A DNA stretch of 8,979 nucleotides from Clostridia bacterium (lineage in GTDB: Bacteria > Bacillota > Clostridia > Oscillospirales > QAMX01): NCBI GenBank assembly GCA_017556885.1, contig JAFYLV010000038.1:1-8979 (forward strand), in the 5' to 3' direction. Position numbers and translations under genes: made by a program. The notes under the pieces were generated by a model. It saw only the letters and a program-made list of their open reading frames with translations, had not been told where the DNA came from and made no database searches. Below are positions 1 to 5,496 of this stretch, one piece after another. Position 1 is the first letter of the stretch, and every line of letters starts with the position of its first letter.

Positions 1-56
1 AGCAATCTTGGCCATTGCGGTACTCTTATTTTATAAGCTGTTTCTTGCCGTTTATT

Positions 57-161
57 ATCTATCTCTGCGCCACCCGGGCTCTGCACAGCCTGACCGTTGT
101 GGAAGGAGACATGCTGCCGGAAGTATATAAGGCGGCAGAGCGCTTGATGAAAACGGAATAG
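57..161 (+). pseudogene. Remnant of UvrD/HelD-type helicase 3' end, copy 1
   Basis: The last about 34 codons read YLCATRALHSLTVVEGDMLP and end at TAG 159-161. The Y-x-x-x-TRA-hxxL pattern is motif VI of superfamily 1 (UvrD/Rep/HelD) helicases, which in clostridial HelD-like proteins lies near the C-terminus. Upstream of base 59 this frame no longer reads like a helicase. A different frame (from base 2, stop at 128-130) gives a hydrophobic stretch beginning AILAIAVLLFYKLFLAVYYL, so base 59 looks like a recombination junction or frameshift. The same tail occurs again at 1262-1364. The gene is cut by the window edge, so a functional longer reading frame cannot be fully excluded, but a remnant is the simplest reading. 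Confidence 0.6.
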
Positions 162-193
162 GAAAAGAGCCCGAATTTTCGGGCTCTTTTTTT
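59..193 (+). repeat. Direct repeat copy 1 (helicase tail plus terminator)
   Basis: This segment matches 1262-1394 base for base over the coding part (103 nt each, no gaps, about 16 mismatches counted by eye) and almost perfectly over the terminator hairpin. Similarity begins sharply at CTATCTCTGCGCC and ends in the T-run after the hairpin. The two copies flank the first XRE regulator gene. Confidence 0.85.
163..193. terminator. Bidirectional Rho-independent terminator
   Basis: A GAGCCCGAA / TTCGGGCTC stem (167-175 and 178-186) is flanked by AAAA on the left and seven T on the right, so it can stop transcripts from both strands. It serves the plus-strand helicase remnant and the convergent XRE gene that ends at 212. 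Confidence 0.9.
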
Positions 194-211
194 GATGGTG
201 TGTGACAGGCG

Positions 212-1021
212 TTATTTTGCAAGCAGCTTTTCGATTTCTTCGCGCTGCGGTCTCATGCCGTCATAAACCGTGGATGTGAACCACCGGTCTTCCAGAAAAT
301 CCTCCGCAAAGGCATCCATTACCTTTTGGGCGATTTTAAACTGCGAAACTGCTTTTTCCGCCTCTCCCTTTTCCTGCAGCCGCTTTCCGGCAACCGTCAG
401 CATGGTGACCAGTTTTTCCGCGGAAAGAGCTTTCTGCTTTTGTGCCGCCTCATAGCTGGCATCTCCCTCCAGAAGGGAGGCGATCAGCTCAAGCTTGGTA
501 AAATAGATCTCCGGGATCTTATCCAGTGTCGGCAGGATCTGCCCGGTCTGACCGATTTCTTTATAACATTCGGACAGAATACGGCAGGCATCGTATTTTA
601 TAGCATCATCCCGGGTGGATTCGATGAGGGCACGGCACAGGTTGATAACCTCATCTGTCCTCGACTGCATATCCAGCGTATAGAGAAGGTTGTTCAGGAG
701 CCGGTCGTTTCCGGGGAAACGCTGCAGGCCGCCGCGCAGAATTTCTTCCGCTTTTGTGGGATCGCTGCTGCGGTAGCGGAAGGCTTCGTCGCAGATCTCC
801 GTTACCTGCTTTTCGGTCTCGAACAGATTGAAGTCAAAAAGCTCGTCGGTGGAAACGCCGAAAAAGGATGCGATGGCAGGTATCATGGTCACGTCCGGCA
901 TCGTATTTCCCGTTTCCCATTTTGAAACGGCTTGAAAGGACATGCCAAGATAGTTTGCAAAGACTTCCTGCGATATGTTTTTCTCTTTTCGTAAGGACTT
1001 GATTTTTTCTCCGAGTTTCAT
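212..1021 (-). CDS. XRE-family HTH transcriptional regulator with helical-repeat C-terminus
   Basis: This encodes a 269-aa cytoplasmic DNA-binding regulator. Residues 4-62 form a Cro/C1-type (HTH_3) domain. The helix-turn-helix spans about 18-40 and contains the family signature FQAVSKWETG, followed by MPDV and the typical IASFFGVSTDELF end. Residues 75-269 are mostly alpha-helical, with spacing and Leu/Ala/Tyr patterns like tetratricopeptide repeats; in this family that part usually senses a peptide or partner. The ATG at 1019-1021 is preceded by GGAGGAAG at a good distance. A promoter (-35 at 1092-1097, -10 at 1069-1074) and a near-palindrome in the transcription start region suggest autorepression. 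It is a paralogue of the regulator at 1431-2486 (shared VSKWE-G motif, PD-T--P-IAS pattern), and both converge on the same terminator type. The target genes and ligand are unknown. Confidence 0.9.
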   Translation of the reverse strand: MKLGEKIKSLRKEKNISQEVFANYLGMSFQAVSKWETGNTMPDVTMIPAIASFFGVSTDELFDFNLFETEKQVTEICDEAFRYRSSDPTKAEEILRGGLQRFPGNDRLLNNLLYTLDMQSRTDEVINLCRALIESTRDDAIKYDACRILSECYKEIGQTGQILPTLDKIPEIYFTKLELIASLLEGDASYEAAQKQKALSAEKLVTMLTVAGKRLQEKGEAEKAVSQFKIAQKVMDAFAEDFLEDRWFTSTVYDGMRPQREEIEKLLAK

Positions 1022-1042
1022 AATGTAACTTCCTCCAAAGGT

Positions 1043-1065
1043 ATTGAAACGACGTCTGTTTCGAT
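1043..1065. promoter_or_regulatory. Probable operator (near-palindrome) of the 269-aa XRE regulator
   Basis: On the plus strand the core reads GAAACGACGTCTGTTTC (1046-1062): GAAAC and GTTTC arms around GACGTC, with one extra base on one side. Flanking ATT/GAT extend the symmetry. It begins 6 nt beyond the -10 box, over the likely transcription start. Read on the minus strand its AACAGACGTC resembles the palindrome AACAGGCGCCTGTT before the second XRE gene. The operator role is inferred from position and symmetry. Confidence 0.5.
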
Positions 1066-1068
1066 AGT

Positions 1069-1097
1069 ATTATCCGCCAATTTGCGCGGAAAAACAA
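1069..1097 (-). promoter_or_regulatory. Sigma-A-type promoter of the 269-aa XRE gene
   Basis: On the minus strand TTGTTT (1092-1097) and GATAAT (1069-1074) are separated by 17 nt. The -10 matches the vegetative consensus at five of six positions, while the -35 is weak. The start codon lies about 48 nt further on. Confidence 0.55.
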
Positions 1098-1143
1098 TAA
1101 CCCGTTTGGAGAGAAAAATTCTAACACCGGTTGAAACTAAAAT

Positions 1144-1177
1144 AATCGCCTCCTTGGCGAAAACCAAAGAGGCGATT
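1144..1177 (-). terminator. Hairpin with short T-run, terminator-like on the minus strand
   Basis: The arms AATCGCCTC (1144-1152) and GAGGCGATT (1169-1177), plus inner TTGG/CCAA, form a stem. As minus-strand RNA the remaining internal position is a U-G wobble, giving 14 continuous pairs with a six-base loop; as plus-strand RNA it is a C-A mismatch. On the minus strand it is followed by ATTTTAG, a weak U-tract. No minus-strand gene ends directly upstream of it, so it may instead be a leftover of a rearranged or mobile sequence. Confidence 0.5.
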
Positions 1178-1205
1178 GCGTGTCTGTAGAAACAGTTATT
1201 CCATC

Positions 1206-1364
1206 GCGGTGGATGCCTTCGCACGCGCCGCGAGAGGCACGGCGGCAGATCGGCGGCGGCTCTATCTCTGCGCCACCCGGGCGCTGCACAGCCTGACCTT
1301 TGTGGAAGGAGATGCACAGCCGGAAGTGTATAAACCGGCAGCGGAATTGATGAGAACAGAATAG
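1206..1364 (+). pseudogene. Remnant of UvrD/HelD-type helicase 3' end, copy 2
   Basis: The frame reads AADRRRLYLCATRALHSLTF and continues to a TAG at 1362-1364. RRRLY--ATRALH is superfamily 1 helicase motif VI, and the residues just before it (AADRRR) also fit a helicase better than in copy 1. The frame stays open back to about 1146, but upstream of roughly 1236 it no longer resembles a helicase, and no ribosome binding site precedes the possible TTG at 1176. It is therefore a truncated 3' fragment. Its tail differs from copy 1 at seven amino acids in about 34, so the two copies are diverged rather than recent duplicates. Confidence 0.6.
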
Positions 1365-1394
1365 AAAAAGAGCCCGAATTTTCGGGCTCTTTTT
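1262..1394 (+). repeat. Direct repeat copy 2 (helicase tail plus terminator)
   Basis: This is the counterpart of 59-193. Homology starts at CTATCTCTGCGCC and runs through the terminator T-run. Sequence before the first base and after the hairpin is unrelated in the two copies. Confidence 0.85.
1365..1394. terminator. Bidirectional Rho-independent terminator
   Basis: The hairpin GAGCCCGAA / TTCGGGCTC (1370-1378 and 1381-1389) is flanked by five A on the left and five T on the right. The stem is identical to the one at 163-193. It ends the 351-aa XRE transcript arriving from the right and anything reading through the helicase remnant from the left. Confidence 0.9.
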
Positions 1395-1430
1395 ATCGGA
1401 TGGCCGCAGGGGCAGGCTTAAGCGCTAAAA

Positions 1431-2486
1431 TTACCCCAAAGCTTGCAGCCTGTTTTTTATTACCTGTAATCTTTCGTCTGTGTGTAAGACCCTAAAGCGA
1501 GAATTTTCATCCAAAGAACGAAGGAAAGCATGCGCCATGCTTTCTTCGCTGTTGCTTCCGCTTTGCGAAGAATCATATTGCAATCCGCGCACAAGGAGAG
1601 AGGTGTGCTGTATGCTTTTGAACTGCTGATATTTTTCCATGTGCTCACACATTTCGTTTAGTTCATCAAAGGCTTGGTCCAATTCTCCCATTTCGGCGGA
1701 GCTTATTGCCATATCCCGGCAAAGCCTGCCCAATCGGATTTCCCAAAAACCAAAATCCCCCTCGGAAAAAATCATATGATAAAACTTATATATGGTTTCT
1801 CTTATGGCGTGTCGTTCCTTGGCGGTGTATTCAGCCTCCGGACACTGCATCATATTGTGCGACAATCGGAGCATGGTGTCGCAAACATCGAAAAAATACC
1901 AGCGGCAATGCTCAACCAATTCCTTGCCTTTCAGGACGGAAGAAAGCAGATCTTTGTTGCAAGGAACCATCTTTGCATATTCCACGGCTTTTTCATCATT
2001 GCCCAATTTCGAATAAGTAAGGGCAAGCATTTGAATCGCCCCGTAGCGAGTTTCCAAAGAATCGCTTTTCAGAAGCTTGTTTGCAATACAAATAATTTCC
2101 TCACTGTTGCCTGTTGTATCAACAGCAAACAGATCGTACATTAATTCGCACAACACATCTTCATCATTGGGATATTTCTTTTGCATCTCGCGACAAAGGG
2201 CAAGACGTTCTTTGCGTTTTCCTTTGTTAATCAGAATGAGCGCCTGATTCCTGAAGGCTGCGATATCCTCCTGCTTTCGCAAAGCATTACAGCCCAGAAT
2301 ATCATCTACAGTTACCTCATAATAAGATGCAATGTAGGGAAGAAGCGTAATGTCGGGGAAACCGTCGCCGCGTTCCCATTTTGAAACAGCCTGCACGGAT
2401 ACACCAAGGTGATTTGCGAGATCATCCTGTGTAGTGCCACGTTCTTTGCGCAGGATTTTCAGGTTTTCGCTGATTTTCAGTTCCAT
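1431..2486 (-). CDS. XRE-family HTH transcriptional regulator, long TPR-like form
   Basis: This encodes a 351-aa regulator. Residues 6-64 form the Cro/C1 HTH domain, with the helix-turn-helix at about 20-42 (DDLANHLGVSVQAVSKWERG). Then follows a long all-helical region (about 70-345) resembling tandem TPR-like hairpins (for example LALTYSKLGNDEKAVEYAK and MAISSAEMGELDQAFDELNE). No transmembrane segment or catalytic motif is seen. The ATG at 2484-2486 has GGAGG at proper spacing. Its promoter at 2530-2559 carries a perfect 14-bp palindrome at the transcription start. The gene is visibly AT-richer than the genes after 2600, which suggests transfer or at least an accessory origin. Regulators of this layout often control a neighbouring transporter or helicase, but here only a helicase-tail remnant lies beside it, so the target is unknown. 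Confidence 0.9.
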   Translation of the reverse strand: MELKISENLKILRKERGTTQDDLANHLGVSVQAVSKWERGDGFPDITLLPYIASYYEVTVDDILGCNALRKQEDIAAFRNQALILINKGKRKERLALCREMQKKYPNDEDVLCELMYDLFAVDTTGNSEEIICIANKLLKSDSLETRYGAIQMLALTYSKLGNDEKAVEYAKMVPCNKDLLSSVLKGKELVEHCRWYFFDVCDTMLRLSHNMMQCPEAEYTAKERHAIRETIYKFYHMIFSEGDFGFWEIRLGRLCRDMAISSAEMGELDQAFDELNEMCEHMEKYQQFKSIQHTSLLVRGLQYDSSQSGSNSEESMAHAFLRSLDENSRFRVLHTDERLQVIKNRLQALG

Positions 2487-2509
2487 AATGAACCTCCGGG
2501 TTATAAAGT

Positions 2510-2523
2510 AACAGGCGCCTGTT
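2510..2523. promoter_or_regulatory. Perfect palindrome, probable operator of the 351-aa XRE regulator
   Basis: AACAGGCGCCTGTT is a perfect 14-bp inverted repeat that begins 6 nt past the -10 box of the 351-aa regulator gene. This is the same placement as the near-palindrome before the 269-aa regulator, and the two share AACAG-CG-C. A dimeric HTH protein binding here would block its own transcription. Confidence 0.6.
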
Positions 2524-2529
2524 CTAAAT

Positions 2530-2559
2530 ATAATATATCATATATTCGGTCTTATTCAA
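2530..2559 (-). promoter_or_regulatory. Sigma-A-type promoter of the 351-aa XRE gene
   Basis: On the minus strand TTGAAT (2554-2559) and TATTAT (2530-2535) are spaced by 18 nt in a very AT-rich stretch. An alternative -10, TATATT, overlaps it two bases upstream. The start codon lies about 44 nt downstream. Confidence 0.6.
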
Positions 2560-2630
2560 TAACGGCGCTGTTTAATTTCGGTTGAAAAGTTCAACGAACC
2601 GTATAATGCGACCCCCCCGGCGACATGGGA

Positions 2631-2666
2631 AAAGGCACCCGTGGCAAGTTTACCACAGGTGCCTTT
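2631..2666 (-). terminator. Terminator hairpin after the 430-aa gene
   Basis: The arms AAAGGCACC and GGTGCCTTT with inner GTGG/CCAC form a long stem. As minus-strand RNA the single irregular position is a U-G wobble, so 14 pairs are continuous. The U-tract is short (CCTTTTCCC). It lies 11 nt past the stop codon of the 430-aa gene. Confidence 0.7.
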
Positions 2667-2677
2667 GCTTTGTAAAT

Positions 2678-3970
2678 TTACTCCATCGTGATGGAGTAGA
2701 CCTTCGCGTGGCCGGGTGCATGGAAGGTGATGGCAAAATCGATGCTGTCCTCCGAAAGGGCGGAAAGATCGAGAATGTGCTTTTGGCGCTCACCGTTGCC
2801 GCAGATGCTGCAGGAGATATCCTGCTTGGGGTAGACATAGTTACGGGCGTGGCCCATGCTGTCATAGAGGGAGAGGGTGACGGTGACGGGGATGTCGCCG
2901 CCGGAAACTTCCGCATCGATCACAAGGCGGGTGAGGTCGCCCTTCTTCCGGAAGAAAGCAGGAGAGCGCAGGGCGCTGTCCGCCGGAAAATCGAAATCCA
3001 GGCAGCCACCGACAGGCCAGCCGGCGTCGGTGATGTTTATATAGGTGAAGTGATCGCGAGTGACGGAGAAGTCATAGCGGTCAAAATCCCGGGGACTTTC
3101 GGCGTGCAGGGCGTAGGCATTCTCGCGGATGTGGTCCAGAGTGCCGACAATGAGGGAATAGGTGTAGGTGTAGACGATGTTGTGGTCCAGCACCTCGAGA
3201 ATTTCGGGGCAGAAGTAGCCCGTGGGGGCATCCTTCGGTCCGCCGGTGCCCTTCTCGCCGTAAAAGCCGCCGACATAGCGGGTGGAGCCGTCGTTGTAGC
3301 AGCCGAGACCGTAGTTGGCATCGTCCACCAGTGCAGACCAGTACTCGGTGGCGCGGTAGCCGATCCAGGGCCAACCGAGACCGTTTTCCTTGGTGCAAAG
3401 TTCGGTGGGAGCATCGCAGGTAAAGGGCTTGTTGCCCACATAGGAGACCAGCTTATACCATTCGCCGTTGGTGTAAACGGCAGGAAGCTCCGTGGGACGG
3501 GCAGGATACTTATTGGTATCGGGACGGGCGTTGTTCAGCCGCGCCGTGACATCCACACGGGTGCCGTTGAGACGGTACCACACCTCAAAGGTGCATTCGC
3601 CGGGATAGTTATCCAGCGGCCAGTGCATGGGGACACACTTGACGTAGACCTCGTCCTCCGTCTCGCGGTGGTCAACGATGCGGGAGCGGTTGCCGAAAAA
3701 GTCGCCCGACTGGATGGGGTTCCAGCCGAGCCCCTTCCAGTGGTCGGAAAGCTTGTGGCCCTCCGGCTCGAAGGGGACGGGGTGGCCGTAGAAGGACATC
3801 TGCACCTGACGGCCCCAGTCAAAGCTGTTGATGAGGTTTTTCCGTCCGTGCTCGGCAAGATAGGTGACGGCGCCGCCAAGGCTTAAATTCACGCCGAGAC
3901 GGATGTGGTCGTTTTCGATATAAACGACGTTTTCGTCGCAAAGAAAGCGGTTTCTGTCCGGATTCATCAT
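2678..3970 (-). CDS. Conserved-looking 430-aa protein of unknown function, possible mutarotase-like fold
   Basis: I do not recognise a named family with certainty. The protein has no signal peptide, transmembrane helix or nucleotide-binding motif. It is rich in aromatic residues and beta-strand patterns. The N-terminus (about 16-40, VYIENDHIRLGVNLSLGGAV) has the strand-Gly-Gly-strand pattern seen at the start of galactose-mutarotase-like and other carbohydrate-active beta-sandwich proteins. Distinctive blocks are NLINSFDWGRQVQMSFYG (45-62), WNPIQSGDFFGNRS (83-96) and ELPAVYTNGEWYKL (161-174), with many Trp, Tyr, Asp and His residues that could bind sugar. The start is ATGATG at 3965-3970. The upstream AGAGGTG overlaps the stop region of the TSCPD gene, only 3 nt away, so the two are almost certainly cotranscribed. 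An intracellular glycoside-processing or sugar-binding role is an inference only. Confidence 0.85.
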   Translation of the reverse strand: MMNPDRNRFLCDENVVYIENDHIRLGVNLSLGGAVTYLAEHGRKNLINSFDWGRQVQMSFYGHPVPFEPEGHKLSDHWKGLGWNPIQSGDFFGNRSRIVDHRETEDEVYVKCVPMHWPLDNYPGECTFEVWYRLNGTRVDVTARLNNARPDTNKYPARPTELPAVYTNGEWYKLVSYVGNKPFTCDAPTELCTKENGLGWPWIGYRATEYWSALVDDANYGLGCYNDGSTRYVGGFYGEKGTGGPKDAPTGYFCPEILEVLDHNIVYTYTYSLIVGTLDHIRENAYALHAESPRDFDRYDFSVTRDHFTYINITDAGWPVGGCLDFDFPADSALRSPAFFRKKGDLTRLVIDAEVSGGDIPVTVTLSLYDSMGHARNYVYPKQDISCSICGNGERQKHILDLSALSEDSIDFAITFHAPGHAKVYSITME

Positions 3971-3973
3971 AAC

Positions 3974-4225
3974 TTACACCTCTTTCAGAGCGTTTTCCAG
4001 CGCCTGGGCCAGCTGGTCGGCGCAGGAAGTGTCCCGCGGGCCGCAGCGGTTGCCCCGCAGGCGCTCAATGGCAAAGGATGCCTCGGCACCTTCCAGAAGC
4101 TTTGCGATGGCCTTGAGGTTGCCGTTGCAGCCGCCGAGGAAGACGATGTTGGAGATCTTGCCGTCTTCCAGATCAAACTCGATCATCTGGGCGCAGACAC
4201 GGCTGGTTCTGTAGGTGAAATGCAT
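3974..4225 (-). CDS. TSCPD domain protein (TIGR03905-like)
   Basis: This encodes an 83-aa protein matching the small clostridial TSCPD family. It has the YRTSRVCAQMIEFDLEDGKI start, the central FLGGCNGNLKAI block (30-40), RCG at 60-62 and TSCAD at 67-70 (the family motif is usually TSCPD, so Pro is replaced by Ala). Four cysteines (11, 33, 61, 68) are placed as in the TSCPD domain found at the C-terminus of class II ribonucleotide reductases, where it is thought to bind metal or nucleic acid; its biochemical role is not settled. I chose the ATG at 4223-4225 because AGGAGG lies 7 nt upstream. The in-frame ATG at 4249 would add eight residues that lack a ribosome binding site and include that Shine-Dalgarno. 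The gene follows the rpsR terminator by about 30 nt and precedes the 430-aa gene by 3 nt. Confidence 0.88.
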   Translation of the reverse strand: MHFTYRTSRVCAQMIEFDLEDGKISNIVFLGGCNGNLKAIAKLLEGAEASFAIERLRGNRCGPRDTSCADQLAQALENALKEV

Positions 4226-4254
4226 GGCGTGGCCTCCTGGAAAATTCAAAAAAT

Positions 4255-4287
4255 AAAGCGGCAGGCGCTGAAGGCCTGCCGCTTTTT
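4255..4287. terminator. Strong terminator of the rpsF-ssb-rpsR operon
   Basis: A 12-bp stem AAAGCGGCAGGC / GCCTGCCGCTTT (4255-4266 and 4274-4285) has a 7-nt loop. On the minus strand it is followed by TTTATTTTTTG. It lies 16 nt past the rpsR stop and only about 30 nt before the TSCPD start, where no clear promoter fits. The downstream pair may therefore depend on readthrough. Confidence 0.92.
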
Positions 4288-4303
4288 GATCTGCGGTGAG
4301 GGA

Positions 4304-4609
4304 TTAGTCGGCAACGAAGGGCAGCAGAGCCACGTGACGTGCGCGCTTGATGGCGGTGGTCAGCTGGCGCTGGTGCATAGCACAGGTGCCGGTGGTGCGG
4401 CGGGGCAGGATCTTGCCGCGCTCGGAGATCATCTTGCGCAGACGCGCAGTATCCTTGTAATCGATCTCGTTGATCTTGTCAACGCAGAAAATGCAGACCT
4501 TCTTACGTCTGCGGGGAGCACCGTTCGCGGGTCTCTCGGGACGGGCGGGGCGCTCGGGACGCTCAGCGGCAGCAGCCGCGGGAGCAGTTCTCTCGGGAGC
4601 GTTTTCCAT
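4304..4609 (-). CDS. rpsR: 30S ribosomal protein S18
   Basis: S18 binds S6 and 16S rRNA in the platform of the small subunit. The core (about 36-101) is unmistakable: KKVCIFCVDKINEIDYKD, then RLRKMISERGKILPRR, then TGTCAMHQRQL and a basic tail. Cys39, Cys42, Cys76 and His79 form the zinc-type (C+) version of S18, as opposed to the cysteine-free paralogue that takes over in zinc shortage in some bacteria. The N-terminal about 33 residues are an Ala/Pro/Glu/Arg-rich, probably disordered extension, which makes the protein longer (101 aa) than the usual 75-90. AGGAGGAG lies 7 nt before the ATG. It is the last gene of the rpsF-ssb-rpsR unit and is closed by the hairpin at 4255-4287. The rplI-dnaB pair that often follows is absent here. 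Confidence 0.98.
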   Translation of the reverse strand: MENAPERTAPAAAAAERPERPARPERPANGAPRRRKKVCIFCVDKINEIDYKDTARLRKMISERGKILPRRTTGTCAMHQRQLTTAIKRARHVALLPFVAD

Positions 4610-4657
4610 GAAAAGTCTCCTCCTTTTCCGAATAATTTAAAGTAAGGTTTCCGGGGA

Positions 4658-5116
4658 TCAGAACGGGAGTTCGTCCTCGGCACCGGTGATTTCGGTGAAA
4701 TCATTCACACTGGGTGCCGGAGCAGCCTCGCGGCGGGGAGCATACTGGGGAGCGGGAGCACCGCCGCCCTGGTAGTCATCCGAGCGCTTGGTGTCGGCGA
4801 AATGGACCTCATCGGCAACCACCTCAACGGCGGTACGGTCACGACCGTCGCGATCCTGGTATCTGCGGGTCTGGATGCGGCCGGCAACGGCCACCTGCAT
4901 ACCCTTGCGGAACCACTTGCAGACAAACTCTGCCGTGGCCTGCCAGGCAACGATGTCGATGAAATCGGCAGTGGGCTGATCGCCGGCCTGGTTCGAACGG
5001 GAACGGTAGCCGCGGTCAACCGCGAGGGTGAAGGAAACGACCGGCGTATTGTTCTGCGTGTGGCGTAATTCGGGGTCACGGGTGAGGCGGCCCATCAGAA
5101 TAGCCTTGTTAAGCAT
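4658..5116 (-). CDS. ssb: Single-stranded DNA-binding protein
   Basis: SSB coats single-stranded DNA during replication, repair and recombination, normally as a tetramer. The OB-fold spans about 1-108: MLNKAILMGRLTRDPELRHT, then VVSFTLAVDR, DFIDIVAWQATAEFV, KGMQVAVAGRIQTRRYQDRDG and VEVVADEVHF. A Gly/Pro/Gln-rich linker follows (about 112-138), and the acidic tip EDELPF at 147-152 is the docking site for partner proteins. The length of 152 aa is normal. The ATG at 5114-5116 has GAGAGGT upstream. It sits between rpsF (18 nt gap) and rpsR (48 nt gap), the standard bacterial order, and is transcribed from the promoter at 5513-5540. Confidence 0.98.
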   Translation of the reverse strand: MLNKAILMGRLTRDPELRHTQNNTPVVSFTLAVDRGYRSRSNQAGDQPTADFIDIVAWQATAEFVCKWFRKGMQVAVAGRIQTRRYQDRDGRDRTAVEVVADEVHFADTKRSDDYQGGGAPAPQYAPRREAAPAPSVNDFTEITGAEDELPF

Positions 5117-5134
5117 TGCAAAACCTCTCGTTTC

Positions 5135-5425
5135 TTACTTGCGGATGATGATGGAACGGATGACAGCGTCATTGATGTTGAAAAGACGCTGCAGCTCTGC
5201 GGGGAACGCAGTGGGAGCGGAGAAGTTGATGAGAGCGTAGTAACCCTCGTTCATATCCTGGATGGGATATGCCATACGCCGCTTGCCCCATTCGTCAACG
5301 CTCTCGACGGTACCGTTCGCCTCGATGAGAGACTTGAACTTACCGACGACACCGGCGATCTCCTCCTCGGAGAGAGTCGCATTCACGACGAATAAAGTTT
5401 CGAAGTTCGCAGTGATGTCTGCCAT
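5135..5425 (-). CDS. rpsF: 30S ribosomal protein S6
   Basis: S6 is a 96-aa protein of the small-subunit platform that forms a heterodimer with S18. The sequence has the family's beta-alpha-beta ferredoxin-like pattern: FETLFVVNATLSEEEIAGVV, then VESVDEWGKRRMAYPI (the conserved Trp-Gly-Lys-Arg-x-hydrophobic-Tyr block) and GYYALINFSAP, ending LFNINDAVIRSIIIRK. There is no acidic C-terminal tail of the E. coli type. AAGGAGGTG precedes the ATG at 5423-5425. It is the first gene of the rpsF-ssb-rpsR operon, and its 5' leader (about 80 nt) contains hairpins where S6:S18 feedback could act. Confidence 0.98.
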   Translation of the reverse strand: MADITANFETLFVVNATLSEEEIAGVVGKFKSLIEANGTVESVDEWGKRRMAYPIQDMNEGYYALINFSAPTAFPAELQRLFNINDAVIRSIIIRK

Positions 5426-5456
5426 TTTTCTTTTGCACCTCCTTATGGTCTTTGAA

Positions 5457-5496
5457 CGGCTTCATGCCGCTGGCGGCTCCTGCCCGTCGCAGGAGC
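5457..5496 (-). promoter_or_regulatory. Candidate S6:S18-binding leader RNA of rpsF
   Basis: Within the leader, a hairpin with 8-bp stem GCTCCTGC / GCAGGAGC (5476-5496) is followed by CGCCAG and a small CGGC/GCCG hairpin (5457-5469), all upstream of the ribosome binding site. rpsF leaders in many bacteria carry a structured motif with an exposed CCG that mimics the S18 site on 16S rRNA and mediates autoregulation. The GCCGCC segment (5471-5477 on the opposite strand) could supply it. The exact match to the published consensus was not tested. Confidence 0.5.

Noticed and set aside
162..1394. Segment between the direct repeats as an integrative element with att sites
   Set aside because: There is no integrase or recombinase, the repeats are long and diverged, and each ends in its own terminator. 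Duplication or recombination explains it better.
2582..2606. Plus-strand TTGAAA ... TATAAT promoter-like pair
   Set aside because: The spacer is only 14 nt, and no plus-strand gene follows.
2582..3886. 434-codon open frame on the plus strand
   Set aside because: It is antisense to the 430-aa gene, has low-complexity Val/Gly/Ala composition and no ribosome binding site. The minus-strand frame has SD coupling and conserved-looking motifs.
4226..4249. Upstream ATG (4249) of the TSCPD gene
   Set aside because: It would place the AGGAGG inside the coding region and add eight residues not fitting the family; the ATG at 4225 has ideal spacing.
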